Positions 53,657 to 61,972 of a stretch of 64,000 nt of DNA are shown in pieces (within the stretch, counting starts at the first letter, position 1; each line of letters starts with the position of its first letter). Under the pieces are notes generated by a model. It was not told where the DNA came from. It did no database searches and was given only the letters and a program-made list of their open reading frames with translations. Source of the DNA: Arthrobacter nitrophenolicus (GTDB taxonomy: Bacteria; Actinomycetota; Actinomycetes; Actinomycetales; Micrococcaceae); assembly GCF_000332815.1 (NCBI RefSeq), contig NZ_AOFD01000011.1, positions 1 to 64,000 of the forward strand, read 5' to 3'. The position numbers and the translations under genes are program-made.

Positions 53657-54007
53657 GCGCTTCGGGAGCAAGTAGCGGGCACCCGCTGCTGCGAGTAGCA
53701 GCTCGGACAACGCCAAGTACCAGCACCGAAAATTCGGGTATTTCCTACTGGTGCCCGGCCCTGTACGCACTTCCTAGACTCGGGATTCCTAGGACCGAAC
53801 ACGCGCTGGCGGGTCCCCCCGGGTTGGCTTCCCGGGGTGTCCGCCTCCTCTCGGAGCCTCCGTATTTTCTGGGTATGCGGACGCCTCCATCCTGCGCCGC
53901 CTGCGGCCCGGTGACACGCCGGAGCCGTTGGAGCGCTGCACCTCGATCCGTCCCGCCTGCCGCTGTTCCTGCGTGCCTGGCCGGGACCGACCCCGGATGG
54001 GCCACCC
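53657..54007. other. intergenic leader of the LysM gene
   Basis: These 351 bases show no gene. A possible -10, TAGACT at 53775-53780, would give a leader of about 220 bases rich in GC hairpins (for example CCGGGT/ACCCGG-like pairs near 53805-53840). I compared it mentally with the c-di-AMP riboswitch often found before such genes and did not find its conserved blocks. Confidence 0.35.
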
Positions 54008-54988
54008 ATGAACCAGCCATACCTCACCACCCCCGAAGCCGAGAGCAGAAGCTTCGCCACTGACGAACCCCGAACCGACCTCACTGCCGTACGCCCGGCC
54101 ATCAGCAACAGGTTGTGGGCGGGCATGGCAACAGCCGCCGTGGTTGCGGCCGTCGGCGTCGGAGCCCTGGCAGCGCCGCCCGCCTCCGTGACCCAAAGTA
54201 CGACGGCGGCCGGCCAGGTTGCCGGCGCGGCCTCACCTGCCGAGGCTGCTGCCCCGGCAGTGGATACGGCCAGCCAGGAGCCTGCTGTTGCCGTCCCGGC
54301 AGAGGAAGCCCCGGCGGCTTCAGCACCAGCACCCGTGGAACCTGCACCTGCCGAACCGGCACCACCACCCGCACCGGAACCTGCGCCCGCCCCTGCCGAC
54401 CAAAACCTCTACACGGTGGTTGCCGGCGACACGGTGGGCAGCATCGCAGCCAGGCATGGCGTGGACACCAATGCCATGCTCGCCGCCAACGGGCTGGGCC
54501 CTTACAGCATCATCGTCCCGGGTCAGACGCTCGTGCTGACCGGCCCGCCAGTGGCAGCCCCGGCGGCCGCCGCACCCGCGGCCGTCGCTGTCGCGGCACC
54601 GGCTCCTGCACCCGCTCCGGTTGCGGCACCCGCTCCCGCCCTGGTTCCCGCAGCACCCGCAGTCCGGACCATCTACGTGGCCGGCGCCGGTGGCCAGGCC
54701 ATGGTGGATGCCTGCATCGGCCCCATCCACTACACCCCCGGCGATGCGTACTCGCTGTTCATCACAGAGCATGATTTCTGCGGCGGCTGGGCCCGCTTCT
54801 CCGGGATCGGGGTCGGCGAGACCGTGAGCATCCCCGGCTACGGCACCTACACGGTGACGGCCAGGGGCCAGGTTCCGAACCCGGGCACCACTAACGACGT
54901 GCTGAACGTCTTCGGCGGCTTCCCCCGGGCCATCCTGCAGACCTGTATCCCGGGCACCAGCCAGATGCTCCTGATCGCGCTGAACTGA
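54008..54988 (+). CDS. LysM-domain cell-wall-associated protein
   Basis: 326 residues. The N terminus has a cytoplasmic lead of about 35 residues and a membrane helix (LWAGMATAAVVAAVGVGALA) acting as signal or anchor. A Pro/Ala/Glu-rich stalk (about 60-130) leads to one LysM motif NLYTVVAGDTVGSIAARHGV with LGPYSIIVPGQTLVL (about 133-180), another Pro/Ala stretch, then a 100-residue C-terminal domain (IYVAGAGGQAMVDACIGPIH, FCGGWARFSGIGVGETVSIP, LQTCIPGTSQMLLIALN) with three cysteines. It probably binds peptidoglycan or chitin-like glycan at the surface; the last domain is not one I can name, though its fold recalls sortase-substrate-like or barwin-like modules. Confidence 0.75.
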   Translation: MNQPYLTTPEAESRSFATDEPRTDLTAVRPAISNRLWAGMATAAVVAAVGVGALAAPPASVTQSTTAAGQVAGAASPAEAAAPAVDTASQEPAVAVPAEEAPAASAPAPVEPAPAEPAPPPAPEPAPAPADQNLYTVVAGDTVGSIAARHGVDTNAMLAANGLGPYSIIVPGQTLVLTGPPVAAPAAAAPAAVAVAAPAPAPAPVAAPAPALVPAAPAVRTIYVAGAGGQAMVDACIGPIHYTPGDAYSLFITEHDFCGGWARFSGIGVGETVSIPGYGTYTVTARGQVPNPGTTNDVLNVFGGFPRAILQTCIPGTSQMLLIALN

Positions 54989-55000
54989 CCTTTTCATAAG

Positions 55001-55045
55001 CTTGTCCGCGGGTCCGAGCCTTCAAAGGCTGGATCCGCGGACAAG
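55001..55045. terminator. terminator between the LysM gene and the CBS-pair gene
   Basis: CTTGTCCGCGGGTCC (55001-55015) and GGATCCGCGGACAAG (55031-55045) pair with a single G-U, enclosing AGCC/GGCT arms. Convergent genes end on both sides. Confidence 0.8.
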
Positions 55046-55069
55046 GGCAGGTTGCTGCAGCGTTTGGCG

Positions 55070-55495
55070 CTACACGTGATGCCGCTCTGAAATGTGCTCC
55101 ACCAGTTCGCCAACCCGCTGTTCGGAGTAATTGCGGGCGATGTCGCCCTGGCTGATGATGCCGACCATCCTGTGGTCGGAGATCACCGGCAGGCGCCGGA
55201 CCTGGTGCCGTTCCATCATGTCAATGGCTTCGTCCACGTTGGCGTCGGCATCTACCCAGTAGGGCGTTCCGGTTTCCAGTTCGCGGGCCATCATGTCAGC
55301 CGGGTTGCGCCCGGCGGCGACGCACTTTAGCACAATGTCGCGATCGGTGATCATGCCCTTCAACCTGCCGTCATCACCGCAGATCGGCAGCGAGCCGCAG
55401 TCAAGGTCCATCATCATCCGGGCCGCGTCCACCAGGGTCTGGTTTTCGGTAATACATCGTGCATCCGTGGTCATGAATTCACGTACAGCACTCAT
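55070..55495 (-). CDS. tandem CBS-domain protein
   Basis: 141 residues, two CBS domains: VREFMTTDARCITENQTLVD with DGRLKGMITDRDIVLKCVAA (about 4-68) and ADANVDEAIDMMERHQVRRL with HRMVGIISQGDIARNYSE (about 84-130). This stand-alone architecture (hypoxic-response-protein-like) binds adenosine ligands, which would make it an energy or stress sensor; this is inferred. ATG 55495 with AAGGAGG upstream; a longer frame upstream is not supported. Confidence 0.88.
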   Translation of the reverse strand: MSAVREFMTTDARCITENQTLVDAARMMMDLDCGSLPICGDDGRLKGMITDRDIVLKCVAAGRNPADMMARELETGTPYWVDADANVDEAIDMMERHQVRRLPVISDHRMVGIISQGDIARNYSEQRVGELVEHISERHHV

Positions 55496-55723
55496 TGAAT
55501 CCTCCTTCATCGATGGATTTATCGACGCAAGGCATCGGGGCACCAGCGCCGATATCGCCAGCCTACGCCGGGCCGGTGCAGGTGTCGATGGCGGATTTTG
55601 TCTCTTGACAGCCACTTGGTTGTCCCCCTCGGACGGGCCACTCCCCTCATCGTTTCAGGGGGAGTTGACCGTCATTCGGGGGATTTCGCGGGCACGGAGA
55701 AGCCTCCGGAACAGCGACTTAGG

Positions 55724-58195
55724 CTAGTGGTACGTGAGCACCAGCTTGGGTGCATATGCGGTTTCCCTCGAGTTGAGGTCAAGGCCGTCACTGCTGTTGG
55801 CGTCCATCCCTAGCGAAAGCTGTTGGCCGAGCTCGCTGGCTATAGCGCTGGCCGTCAGGGCAATGCTGTAGTTCGTGTTGGTTGTTGTGGGGCCGAGCGT
55901 GCCAATGCCGGAACCGAGAGTCGGACGGGCGCTATACGTGATCCCCGTTTCCGTCCAGCTGTCGTCAGCGATGAGCTTGACGTTCTGCGTACCCGTGGAC
56001 CCACTGCCGGCGCTGCGCAGCTGAAGCGTGGCGCTCTCCAACGTCTTCCCGGCAAGCCCTGTCAGGTCAAACTTGAAGTACGCAACCTCCACGGGGCTGT
56101 TGTCGGAGCCCAGCATCGCGCCCGCGCCGAAGTTCGTTGTCGGCGCCCCGCTGGAAACGTAGGTGTCAGCCGTGGCCGTGAGGGTGGTGGTCTGGGATGT
56201 GCTGCCACCCGCCGGAGCCGTGGTGAAGGTCCAGGTCTTGGCCGATGCCAGCGCGTTGCCGGCAAGGTCCTTCGCTCCAGTGGAGATCGTCGCGGTGTAA
56301 GTCGTGGCGGCTGCCAGATCGGCGGCCGGATTCAGGGTTGCAACGTTGCCCGTGCTATCCAAAACCACACTGGCCGACACCGCATTGGTGCCATTCTTCA
56401 ACGTGAATGAGGGCGTAACCGTCGATCCATTCATCGCTTCCGAGAACGTCGCGGTCACGTTCGTCGCCACTGCCACGCCGGTCGCACCATCGCCCGGAGT
56501 AGTAGCCGTGACGGTCGGAGGAGTCGCATCAGCAGTAAACGTCCAGGTCTTGGCTGATGCTAAAGCATTGCCGGCAAGATCCTTCGCTCCGGTGGAAATT
56601 GTCGCAGTGTAGATTGTCCCGGCCGTCAGGTTCCCGGCCGGATCGAGGGTGGCAACTTTGCTTGTGCCGTCCAAAGATACAGCGCCCGGCACCACGGTCG
56701 TGCCATTTTTCAATGTGAACGTGGAGGACGTCAACGTTGATGAATCCATCGCTTCCGAAAACGTTCCCGTGACGTTCGCCGTCGCTGCTACACCGGTCGC
56801 GCCGTCAGCCGGAGAAGTACTCGTCAGGGTCGGAGCCGTGGTATCACTGCCGCCGCTTCCGCCCGTAGGGTCGTAGTAGTGCCAGTACCGGCTGGTGGAA
56901 CTCACATCGGCGAGCAGCAATACCCCACTGTTGGCCGTGCCGCGTGCCGAACTGTTGAGGTTCTGCTTGGTCGAGGTTACGTTGTGAACGTACTGGTCCG
57001 CGTCCACGATGCGGGGAATCTTCTGCGCGGTTCCAATGCTGCTGATATCGCTCAACGGCGTGGACTTCTCATATATCGCGCCACCGGAACTCGTGCAGAC
57101 TCCGGCGTTTGTGGTTCCGCTTGGCTTTGGATAAGTGGCAAATGTCCGGATTCTCTCCGAGGCCTCGTCGATCAGAACGATCACCCGGTTCGGGCATTCC
57201 GCCACCGTCGCGATCGTGTGCTTGCTCCAGGCTGATGTTGCAGGATCCAGGGCCAGGAGTTGGATGAGCGGCTGGGACGACGATGTAAACGAGGTCTTAA
57301 TGGCGGCGAAGACTTTATCGGACGAAGAGTCCAGCCATTTAAGGTTCATATGGTCGTCACCGCTGCGTACCCCGTCAACGGCCGCCACCGGATTGGACCA
57401 GGTCGTGTTAGCCGCCCCATCGGCGTGGACACTCCAGTACATACCGTCGGTAGCGTCACCAACCTGGCGGCTCCACATCACGCCGACCTTGTTTCCGCCG
57501 AAGGCAATGACCGACGAGGTGTCGTCGATGGACACGTTGCTCAGTGACGCAGGATGAGGGAAAGGCGTGCCCCACGTCTTTCCATCCGTGCCAGTGACGT
57601 TCATGTAGATCCGGTTGCCCTGCTGCCAGGTGGCCCAGAGCCTGCCAGACGATTGCTCCTTGTCGATGGTCAGGGCCTCGACGCGGTAGTTGTTGATCTG
57701 TGAGGAGCCCAGGCGTGTGTACGTCTTCGTGCTCGGGTTGTAGCTGAAACGGTGAAGCGTGGTCGGGTAGTTCGGCTGGGCGGCCACGCCGTCGTTGACG
57801 AAGCGGTAGCTCGCCACATAGAGGGTGGTTCCGTCCCAGAGCACGTCGTGATGGGTGCTCGCACGCGTATCCGTAGTCACGTTTTTACTGGTCCATTGGC
57901 TGGTGGAGGCGTTGAACTGGAAGATCTCGAAGTCTTGGCTGGCGGTATCCCACAAGTTCCCCCACCAGATCCCGTCGTGGAACCACAAATTGCTTGTCGA
58001 CCGCTTCGTCCCCGTCGGCGTTCCCGTCCCCGAATGGGAGGGGCCTTCCACTCCGACATCACCGGTCGCCGCCGATGCCGGAAGCGGCACCACCAGGGCA
58101 GCAAGGGCGAGCAGCAAGGCTGTCAGGAATCCGTGGAGCCGAAATGTCCTGCGGCCGCCATCGAGGCCGCTCATGGGAAAGGGCGTAGTGTACAT
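55724..58195 (-). CDS. large secreted protein with Big_5 repeats and a DNRLRE domain
   Basis: 823 residues from ATG 58195 (GGGGAGC upstream). A signal peptide LHGFLTALLLALAALVVPLP with ASAATG cleavage site is clear. About 30-410 looks like a beta-propeller of the BNR/sialidase-like type with repeated WxxxG and S-x-D strands. Two near-identical Big_5 (SbsA-like Ig) domains follow (DTTAPTLTSTSPADGATGVA and DATPPTVTATTPGDGATGVA, sharing TYTATISTGAKDLAGNALAS AKTWTF spacing). The last 165 residues (TLTATADTYVSSGAPTTNFG to KLVLTYH) match the DNRLRE/CBM96 carbohydrate-binding type. Probably binds or degrades a polysaccharide outside the cell. Codon use is less GC-rich than the neighbours, suggesting horizontal acquisition. 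Confidence 0.85.
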   Translation of the reverse strand: MYTTPFPMSGLDGGRRTFRLHGFLTALLLALAALVVPLPASAATGDVGVEGPSHSGTGTPTGTKRSTSNLWFHDGIWWGNLWDTASQDFEIFQFNASTSQWTSKNVTTDTRASTHHDVLWDGTTLYVASYRFVNDGVAAQPNYPTTLHRFSYNPSTKTYTRLGSSQINNYRVEALTIDKEQSSGRLWATWQQGNRIYMNVTGTDGKTWGTPFPHPASLSNVSIDDTSSVIAFGGNKVGVMWSRQVGDATDGMYWSVHADGAANTTWSNPVAAVDGVRSGDDHMNLKWLDSSSDKVFAAIKTSFTSSSQPLIQLLALDPATSAWSKHTIATVAECPNRVIVLIDEASERIRTFATYPKPSGTTNAGVCTSSGGAIYEKSTPLSDISSIGTAQKIPRIVDADQYVHNVTSTKQNLNSSARGTANSGVLLLADVSSTSRYWHYYDPTGGSGGSDTTAPTLTSTSPADGATGVAATANVTGTFSEAMDSSTLTSSTFTLKNGTTVVPGAVSLDGTSKVATLDPAGNLTAGTIYTATISTGAKDLAGNALASAKTWTFTADATPPTVTATTPGDGATGVAVATNVTATFSEAMNGSTVTPSFTLKNGTNAVSASVVLDSTGNVATLNPAADLAAATTYTATISTGAKDLAGNALASAKTWTFTTAPAGGSTSQTTTLTATADTYVSSGAPTTNFGAGAMLGSDNSPVEVAYFKFDLTGLAGKTLESATLQLRSAGSGSTGTQNVKLIADDSWTETGITYSARPTLGSGIGTLGPTTTNTNYSIALTASAIASELGQQLSLGMDANSSDGLDLNSRETAYAPKLVLTYH

Positions 58196-58440
58196 CTCGA
58201 TTGCTCCCCGGAATAGCACAATTATCCTCAAGTTCGTCCAGTGTCTGCCGCTGGAAAGTGGAAAGCAAGCCCTAATCGCGGCTACGTAACCCCCCTATTT
58301 TTTGGCGGCAGGAGCCCCTGGAACAGCCTCCCGGACCCATCCTTCACGCCGCCAGGATTCAAGGGGCGGACCGTCCTGGAACCGTGGCCTGGCAGCAAGG
58401 TGTGGCATAGAGTGTGGCTACCATTTTCATTGGGGAAACG

Positions 58441-59085
58441 ATGAAGCCTCATAGCCTGCTGCCGGTCCTCGTCCTGGTGCTTGCTTCCTGCACGGCGCCC
58501 GTACCGGCGCGGGATGGTCCCTCCTTGGGACCTGCCAGCGGAACAGTAGCCGCGCCGTCATCCCAGGAAGCCCGGGCACCCCTTCCCTACCGGGCGACGA
58601 CCGGAACGGGTGCCGAGATCAGCTTCTTGCTCCCCACTTCTGCCGCTGACCCCGCGGTCGCGGCAATCGAGGCGTACCGGGTGAAGGCTGGAGCTGCCCC
58701 CGTGTCATATCTTGTGGCGGAGGTGGACAACAGCAACGGGACTGTCCCCGTGAACCTCTACTCGGTCAGCGTCTTCGATGCAGGGGGACACCGGTTCACG
58801 TTCTCCAGCGTGGCGGATGCCATCCACAGCTGGGGACCAACGTACAGCTACGATTTCGGCTGGCGAATGGGCGATGGCAGTGCCGTTGACGAGGCTGCGG
58901 CCGGCACACTCAAGCGCGAGGCTACCGGGCTGCACAGCGCCAACGTGAACACCACCGTGGATGTGGCCGGGCAAACCCGGGTCGTCCTGGCGTCTTACGA
59001 TGCCCAGCTGCCTGCCGGGTTCGTTCGAGTGATAGTGCAGCCGTTCGGCATGGACGTTGAAGTGGAGGCCGCACCGGCGTCCTGA
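58441..59085 (+). CDS. predicted lipoprotein
   Basis: 214 residues from ATG 58441 (GGGGAAAC upstream). MKPHSLLPVLVLVLASC is a lipoprotein signal with lipobox LASC. A Ser/Pro-rich linker leads to a beta-rich domain (GAEISFLLPTSAADPAVAAI, SYLVAEVDNSNGTVPVNLYS, VAGQTRVVLASYDAQLPAGF). DUF4352-like fold is possible. Function unknown; surface-anchored. No partner gene is obvious. Confidence 0.78.
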   Translation: MKPHSLLPVLVLVLASCTAPVPARDGPSLGPASGTVAAPSSQEARAPLPYRATTGTGAEISFLLPTSAADPAVAAIEAYRVKAGAAPVSYLVAEVDNSNGTVPVNLYSVSVFDAGGHRFTFSSVADAIHSWGPTYSYDFGWRMGDGSAVDEAAAGTLKREATGLHSANVNTTVDVAGQTRVVLASYDAQLPAGFVRVIVQPFGMDVEVEAAPAS

Positions 59086-59107
59086 CTCCCGGGGCCCGCC
59101 CGAGCAC

Positions 59108-59149
59108 AAAAAAGACCCGCCCGGATCTTGTACAAGATCCGGGCGGGTC
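59108..59149 (-). terminator. terminator of tRNA-Tyr
   Basis: A 36-base perfect palindrome (59114-59149), arms GACCCGCCCGGATCTTGT and its complement, followed on the minus strand by TTTTTT (59113-59108). It lies six bases past the tRNA end and could also stop the convergent lipoprotein gene. Confidence 0.88.
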
Positions 59150-59154
59150 CGTTG

Positions 59155-59236
59155 TGGCAGATGAGGGATTCGAACCCCCGTAGGCGTTGCCAGCTGATTT
59201 ACAGTCAGCCCCCTTTGGCCGCTCGGGTAATCTGCC
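59155..59236 (-). tRNA. tRNA-Tyr (GTA)
   Basis: An 82-base class II tRNA starting GGCAGATTACCCGAGCGG at 59236, with anticodon loop CTGTAAA (anticodon GTA), a long variable arm (GGCAACGCC) and T arm GGGGGTTCGAATCCCTC, acceptor end ATCTGCC-A. CCA is not encoded. Confidence 0.93.
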
Positions 59237-59404
59237 GAACTTCTCAAAAGAAGACCCGGGATGCAGTCTTCAGAACGTCCGTTTCCGGGCCGTTCCGCTT
59301 CCAGTAACCGCGGGCAAGACAACTTTACAGAACTTCTGCCCAAGAATCGAATCGGGCCACGGCAAGGTCCTTGATCCCCGGTATCACGCGGAAATTCGAG
59401 GCAA

Positions 59405-59659
59405 TCACGCCTCGCCCAGGATCCTCCCGGCAAGCTTGGCCTCGAACTTCAAGGCCTGCTCCTCGGTGATCTGGTTCAGCTGGACCGCGCGCTGCAGGTC
59501 CGCGTGGACTCCTTCCAGCCGGGAGGACGCATCGGCCACCGGGCTGAAGATGACTGACGCTGCCACGGCGGCCGCTGCTACCGATGTTGCCGCCGTCGCC
59601 ACCGCCCCGGCCGCGGCTGTAGTTGTTCTGGTGACGTAGGTGGCGGCCTTGCGGTGCAT
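59405..59659 (-). CDS. 84-residue hypothetical membrane-anchored protein
   Basis: ATG at 59659 with AAAGGGAA upstream. After a basic N terminus (MHRKAATYVTRTTTAAAGAV) comes one long Ala/Val-rich helix (ATAATSVAAAAVAASVIFSP) and a charged helical tail SSRLEGVHADLQRAVQLNQ. It might be a single-pass membrane protein or an exported one. No relative is known to me. Confidence 0.6.
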   Translation of the reverse strand: MHRKAATYVTRTTTAAAGAVATAATSVAAAAVAASVIFSPVADASSRLEGVHADLQRAVQLNQITEEQALKFEAKLAGRILGEA

Positions 59660-59848
59660 TGGTGTTTCCCTTTCGAACTGCTGTCCAACAGGTACAACTT
59701 TTTCCGGCACTCCTTGGTTCCCTCCTGACGTCCGCTGAGAGGGAACTGTGAATCCTGCCGCCCGCCTGGCGGCGCATCCGTATTAGGCTTGAATGCAGTG
59801 ATCCAAGCCCTGTTTGTGCGCAGGGCTCCCACCCCTAGAAGGAGAGTC

Positions 59849-60340
59849 ATGGCAGGCGAGTCAACGTTCGACGTCGTAAGCAAGGTGGACAAGCAGGAGG
59901 TCGCCAACGCCCTCAACCAGTCCCAGAAGGAAATTGCCCAGCGCTACGACTTCAAAGGTGTTGGCGCCGAAATCGACTTCAGCGGCGAAAAGATCCTCAT
60001 GAAGGCCAACTCGGAAGAACGCGTCAAGGCTGTCTTGGATGTTTTCCAGTCGAAGCTGATCAAGCGCGGCATCTCGCTGAAGTCCCTGGACAGCGGCGAG
60101 CCCTACGCCTCCGGCAAGGAATACCGCCTGGAAGCCTCCATCAAGGAAGGCATCGCCCAGGACCTGGCGAAGAAGATCAACAAGCTGATCCGCGACGAAG
60201 GCCCCAAGTCGGTCAAGTCCCAGATCCAGGGCGACGAACTCCGCGTCTCGTCCAAGTCCCGTGACGACCTGCAGGCCACCATGGCACTGCTGAAGGACTT
60301 CGACGAAGCCGACCTGCAGTTCGTGAACTTCCGCAGCTGA
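59849..60340 (+). CDS. YajQ-family nucleotide-binding protein
   Basis: 163 residues, complete. MAGESTFDVVSKVDKQEVAN, then RYDFKGVGAEIDFSGEKILM, LEASIKEGIAQDLAKKINKL and VSSKSRDDLQATMALLKDFD are the UPF0234/YajQ hallmarks. Some homologues bind cyclic di-GMP; this is family knowledge only. ATG 59849 preferred over an upstream TTG because of AGAAGGAGAG. A TAGGCT at 59784-59789 may be its -10 box. Confidence 0.92.
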   Translation: MAGESTFDVVSKVDKQEVANALNQSQKEIAQRYDFKGVGAEIDFSGEKILMKANSEERVKAVLDVFQSKLIKRGISLKSLDSGEPYASGKEYRLEASIKEGIAQDLAKKINKLIRDEGPKSVKSQIQGDELRVSSKSRDDLQATMALLKDFDEADLQFVNFRS

Positions 60341-60391
60341 CTGCCGTTCGCCGTCGTCCTTCGACGCGCAAAGGATCTGCCGCTACTGAAG

Positions 60392-60429
60392 GAGGCCGGC
60401 GCACCCGGAAGACGGGGTGCGCCGGCCTC
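60392..60429. terminator. terminator between YajQ and HtpX genes
   Basis: GAGGCCGGCGCACCC (60392-60406) and GGGTGCGCCGGCCTC (60415-60429), 15 perfect pairs. Both flanking genes end here. Confidence 0.85.
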
Positions 60430-60478
60430 TTCGCGTAGGGAAGGAATCACCGCGTCCCAGCCCGACGGCGGCGCCGGG

Positions 60479-61347
60479 CTACCGCAGCGGGCCGCCGGCC
60501 ATCCGCTCCAGCCGGGCTATCCGGTCGCGCATGGGCGGGTGCGTCGCGAACATCTTGGTGATTGCGCCGCCCCGGAACGGGTTGGCAATCATTAGGTGGG
60601 ATGCGTTGACCAGCCGCTGGTCCTGCGGCAGCGGTGCGATGCTGACCCCGCGCTCGATCTTGGCCAGGGCCGAGGCGAGCGCCAGCGGATCGCCGGTCAG
60701 CTGCGAGCCGTCCTCGTCGGCGTCGTACTCCCTGGTGCGCGAGATGGCCATCTGGATCAGCGACGCCGCGAACGGTGCCAGCAGTGCCATGGCGATCATG
60801 GCCAGCGGGTTGGCGTTGCGGCGGTCGCCGCCGCCGAAGAACAGCAGCATCTGGCCCACCGAGGTGATGACACCGGCGACGGCGGCCGCCACCGATGAGG
60901 TGAGGATGTCCCGGTTGTAGACGTGCATAAGTTCGTGGCCCAGGACGCCGCGGAGCTCGCGGGCGTCCAGGAGCTGCAGGATCCCCTCTGTGCAGCAGAC
61001 CGCCGCGTTCTGGGGGTTGCGGCCGGTGGCGAAGGCGTTCGGGTTCATGGTGGGTGAAATGTAGATACGTGGCATGGGCTGGTTGGCCCGCGCGGAGAGC
61101 TCCCGGACGATCTGGTACAGCTGCGGGGCCTGCGCTTCGCTGACGGGGTATGCCTGCATGGATCGGATGGCAATCTTGTCGCTGTTCCAGTAGCCGTAGG
61201 CCGTGGTGCCGACGCCAACGAGCGCCATGATCCAGATGGGCGCCGAACTGCGCATGCTTGTACCGATCAGGCGCCCAGCCCGAGCAGCACGGCCCAGAGC
61301 ACTCCGAACAGCGCCGCAGTCTTGAGCCCGTTGTGGTGCCGATGCAC
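60479..61347 (-). CDS. htpX: HtpX zinc metalloprotease (frameshifted near its start)
   Basis: M48-family protease of the inner membrane. The active site [20 protein letters not shown] gives HExxH zinc ligands, and [20 protein letters not shown] the third ligand Glu. In the given frame the protein would lose its first helix. Reading from GTG 61347 (AGGGGAG upstream) gives [20 protein letters not shown] and LLGLGA, then one C is missing near 61270 before [15 protein letters not shown]. Restored length 289. HtpX degrades misfolded membrane proteins; expression under oxidative/heat stress fits the promoter found upstream. Confidence 0.9.
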
Positions 61348-61386
61348 GTCCACTCCCCTTCGATTTTTTGGCTGTTACAGCTTAAG

Positions 61387-61412
61387 AACTGGACGGCCGT
61401 CCCTATAGTTCC
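61387..61412 (-). promoter_or_regulatory. stress-sigma-type promoter of htpX
   Basis: On the minus strand GGAAC (61412-61408), exactly 18 bases, then GTT (61389-61387). This matches the GGAA(T/C)-N18-GTT pattern of actinobacterial SigR/SigH promoters. The spacer holds the palindrome GGACGGCCGTCC. Confidence 0.55.
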
Positions 61413-61439
61413 AGTCTTCTTCTCCGAGGTTAGCCAACC

Positions 61440-61464
61440 CTTATTGTGAGATATTCATAATAAG
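61440..61464. promoter_or_regulatory. Fur/PerR-like operator before the regulator-catalase unit
   Basis: A 25-base AT-rich inverted repeat: CTTATT-x-TGA at 61440-61449 is mirrored by TCA-x-AATAAG at 61455-61464, with an AT core. It lies 16 bases upstream of the regulator ATG, the normal place for an autoregulated Fur-family gene. Confidence 0.7.
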
Positions 61465-61479
61465 TGCTTCAATGGAGCC

Positions 61480-61965
61480 ATGACGGAACACCACGACGGC
61501 CACGAGGACTGGGCTGGAGCCCTGCGCGCCCACGGCCGCCGGGTGACCAAGCAGCGGCTTGCCGTCCTGGCCGCCGTCGAACGCCACCCCCACTCCCCTG
61601 CCGAAAGCATCCTTGCCGCTGCCCGGGCGGAGCTCCCCGAGCTGACCGCGCAGTCGGTATACGTGGTGCTCGGGGACCTCACGGACCTGCACATGCTCCG
61701 GCGTTTCGAACCCCCGCACTCCCCCGCACTGTATGAAACCCGTGTGGGCGACAACCACCACCACGCCATCTGCATCAGCTGCGGCCGCGTGGAGGACGTG
61801 GATTGCGCCGTCGGACATGCGCCGTGCCTCACGCCCCACTGGGATGAGAACGCCAAGCCGATGACCATCCAGATCGCAGACGTCATGTACCAGGGCATCT
61901 GCCAGGACTGCCAGCAGTCCCAACAACTTCCTTCCAATCGTCCCTCGCAAGTAACAGAGAAATAG
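61480..61965 (+). CDS. Fur-family peroxide/iron regulator (CatR/FurA-like)
   Basis: 161 residues. Winged helix [20 protein letters not shown] and [20 protein letters not shown], then metal sites with [17 protein letters not shown] and CQDC (two C-x-x-C pairs for structural zinc). In actinomycetes CatR/FurA sits just upstream of the catalase gene it represses in response to H2O2; here katA begins eight bases downstream. ATG at 61480. Confidence 0.9.
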   Translation: MTEHHDGHEDWAGALRAHGRRVTKQRLAVLAAVERHPHSPAESILAAARAELPELTAQSVYVVLGDLTDLHMLRRFEPPHSPALYETRVGDNHHHAICISCGRVEDVDCAVGHAPCLTPHWDENAKPMTIQIADVMYQGICQDCQQSQQLPSNRPSQVTEK

Positions 61966-61972
61966 GAGAATA

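Noticed and set aside
53657..54007. c-di-AMP (ydaO-type) riboswitch before the LysM gene
   Set aside because: The position would fit, but I could not find the conserved purine-rich blocks of that class on either strand.
56215..56900. Repeated DNA inside the secreted protein gene as a possible mobile or CRISPR repeat
   Set aside because: The repeats are in frame and encode the two Big_5 domains; they are protein-domain duplications.
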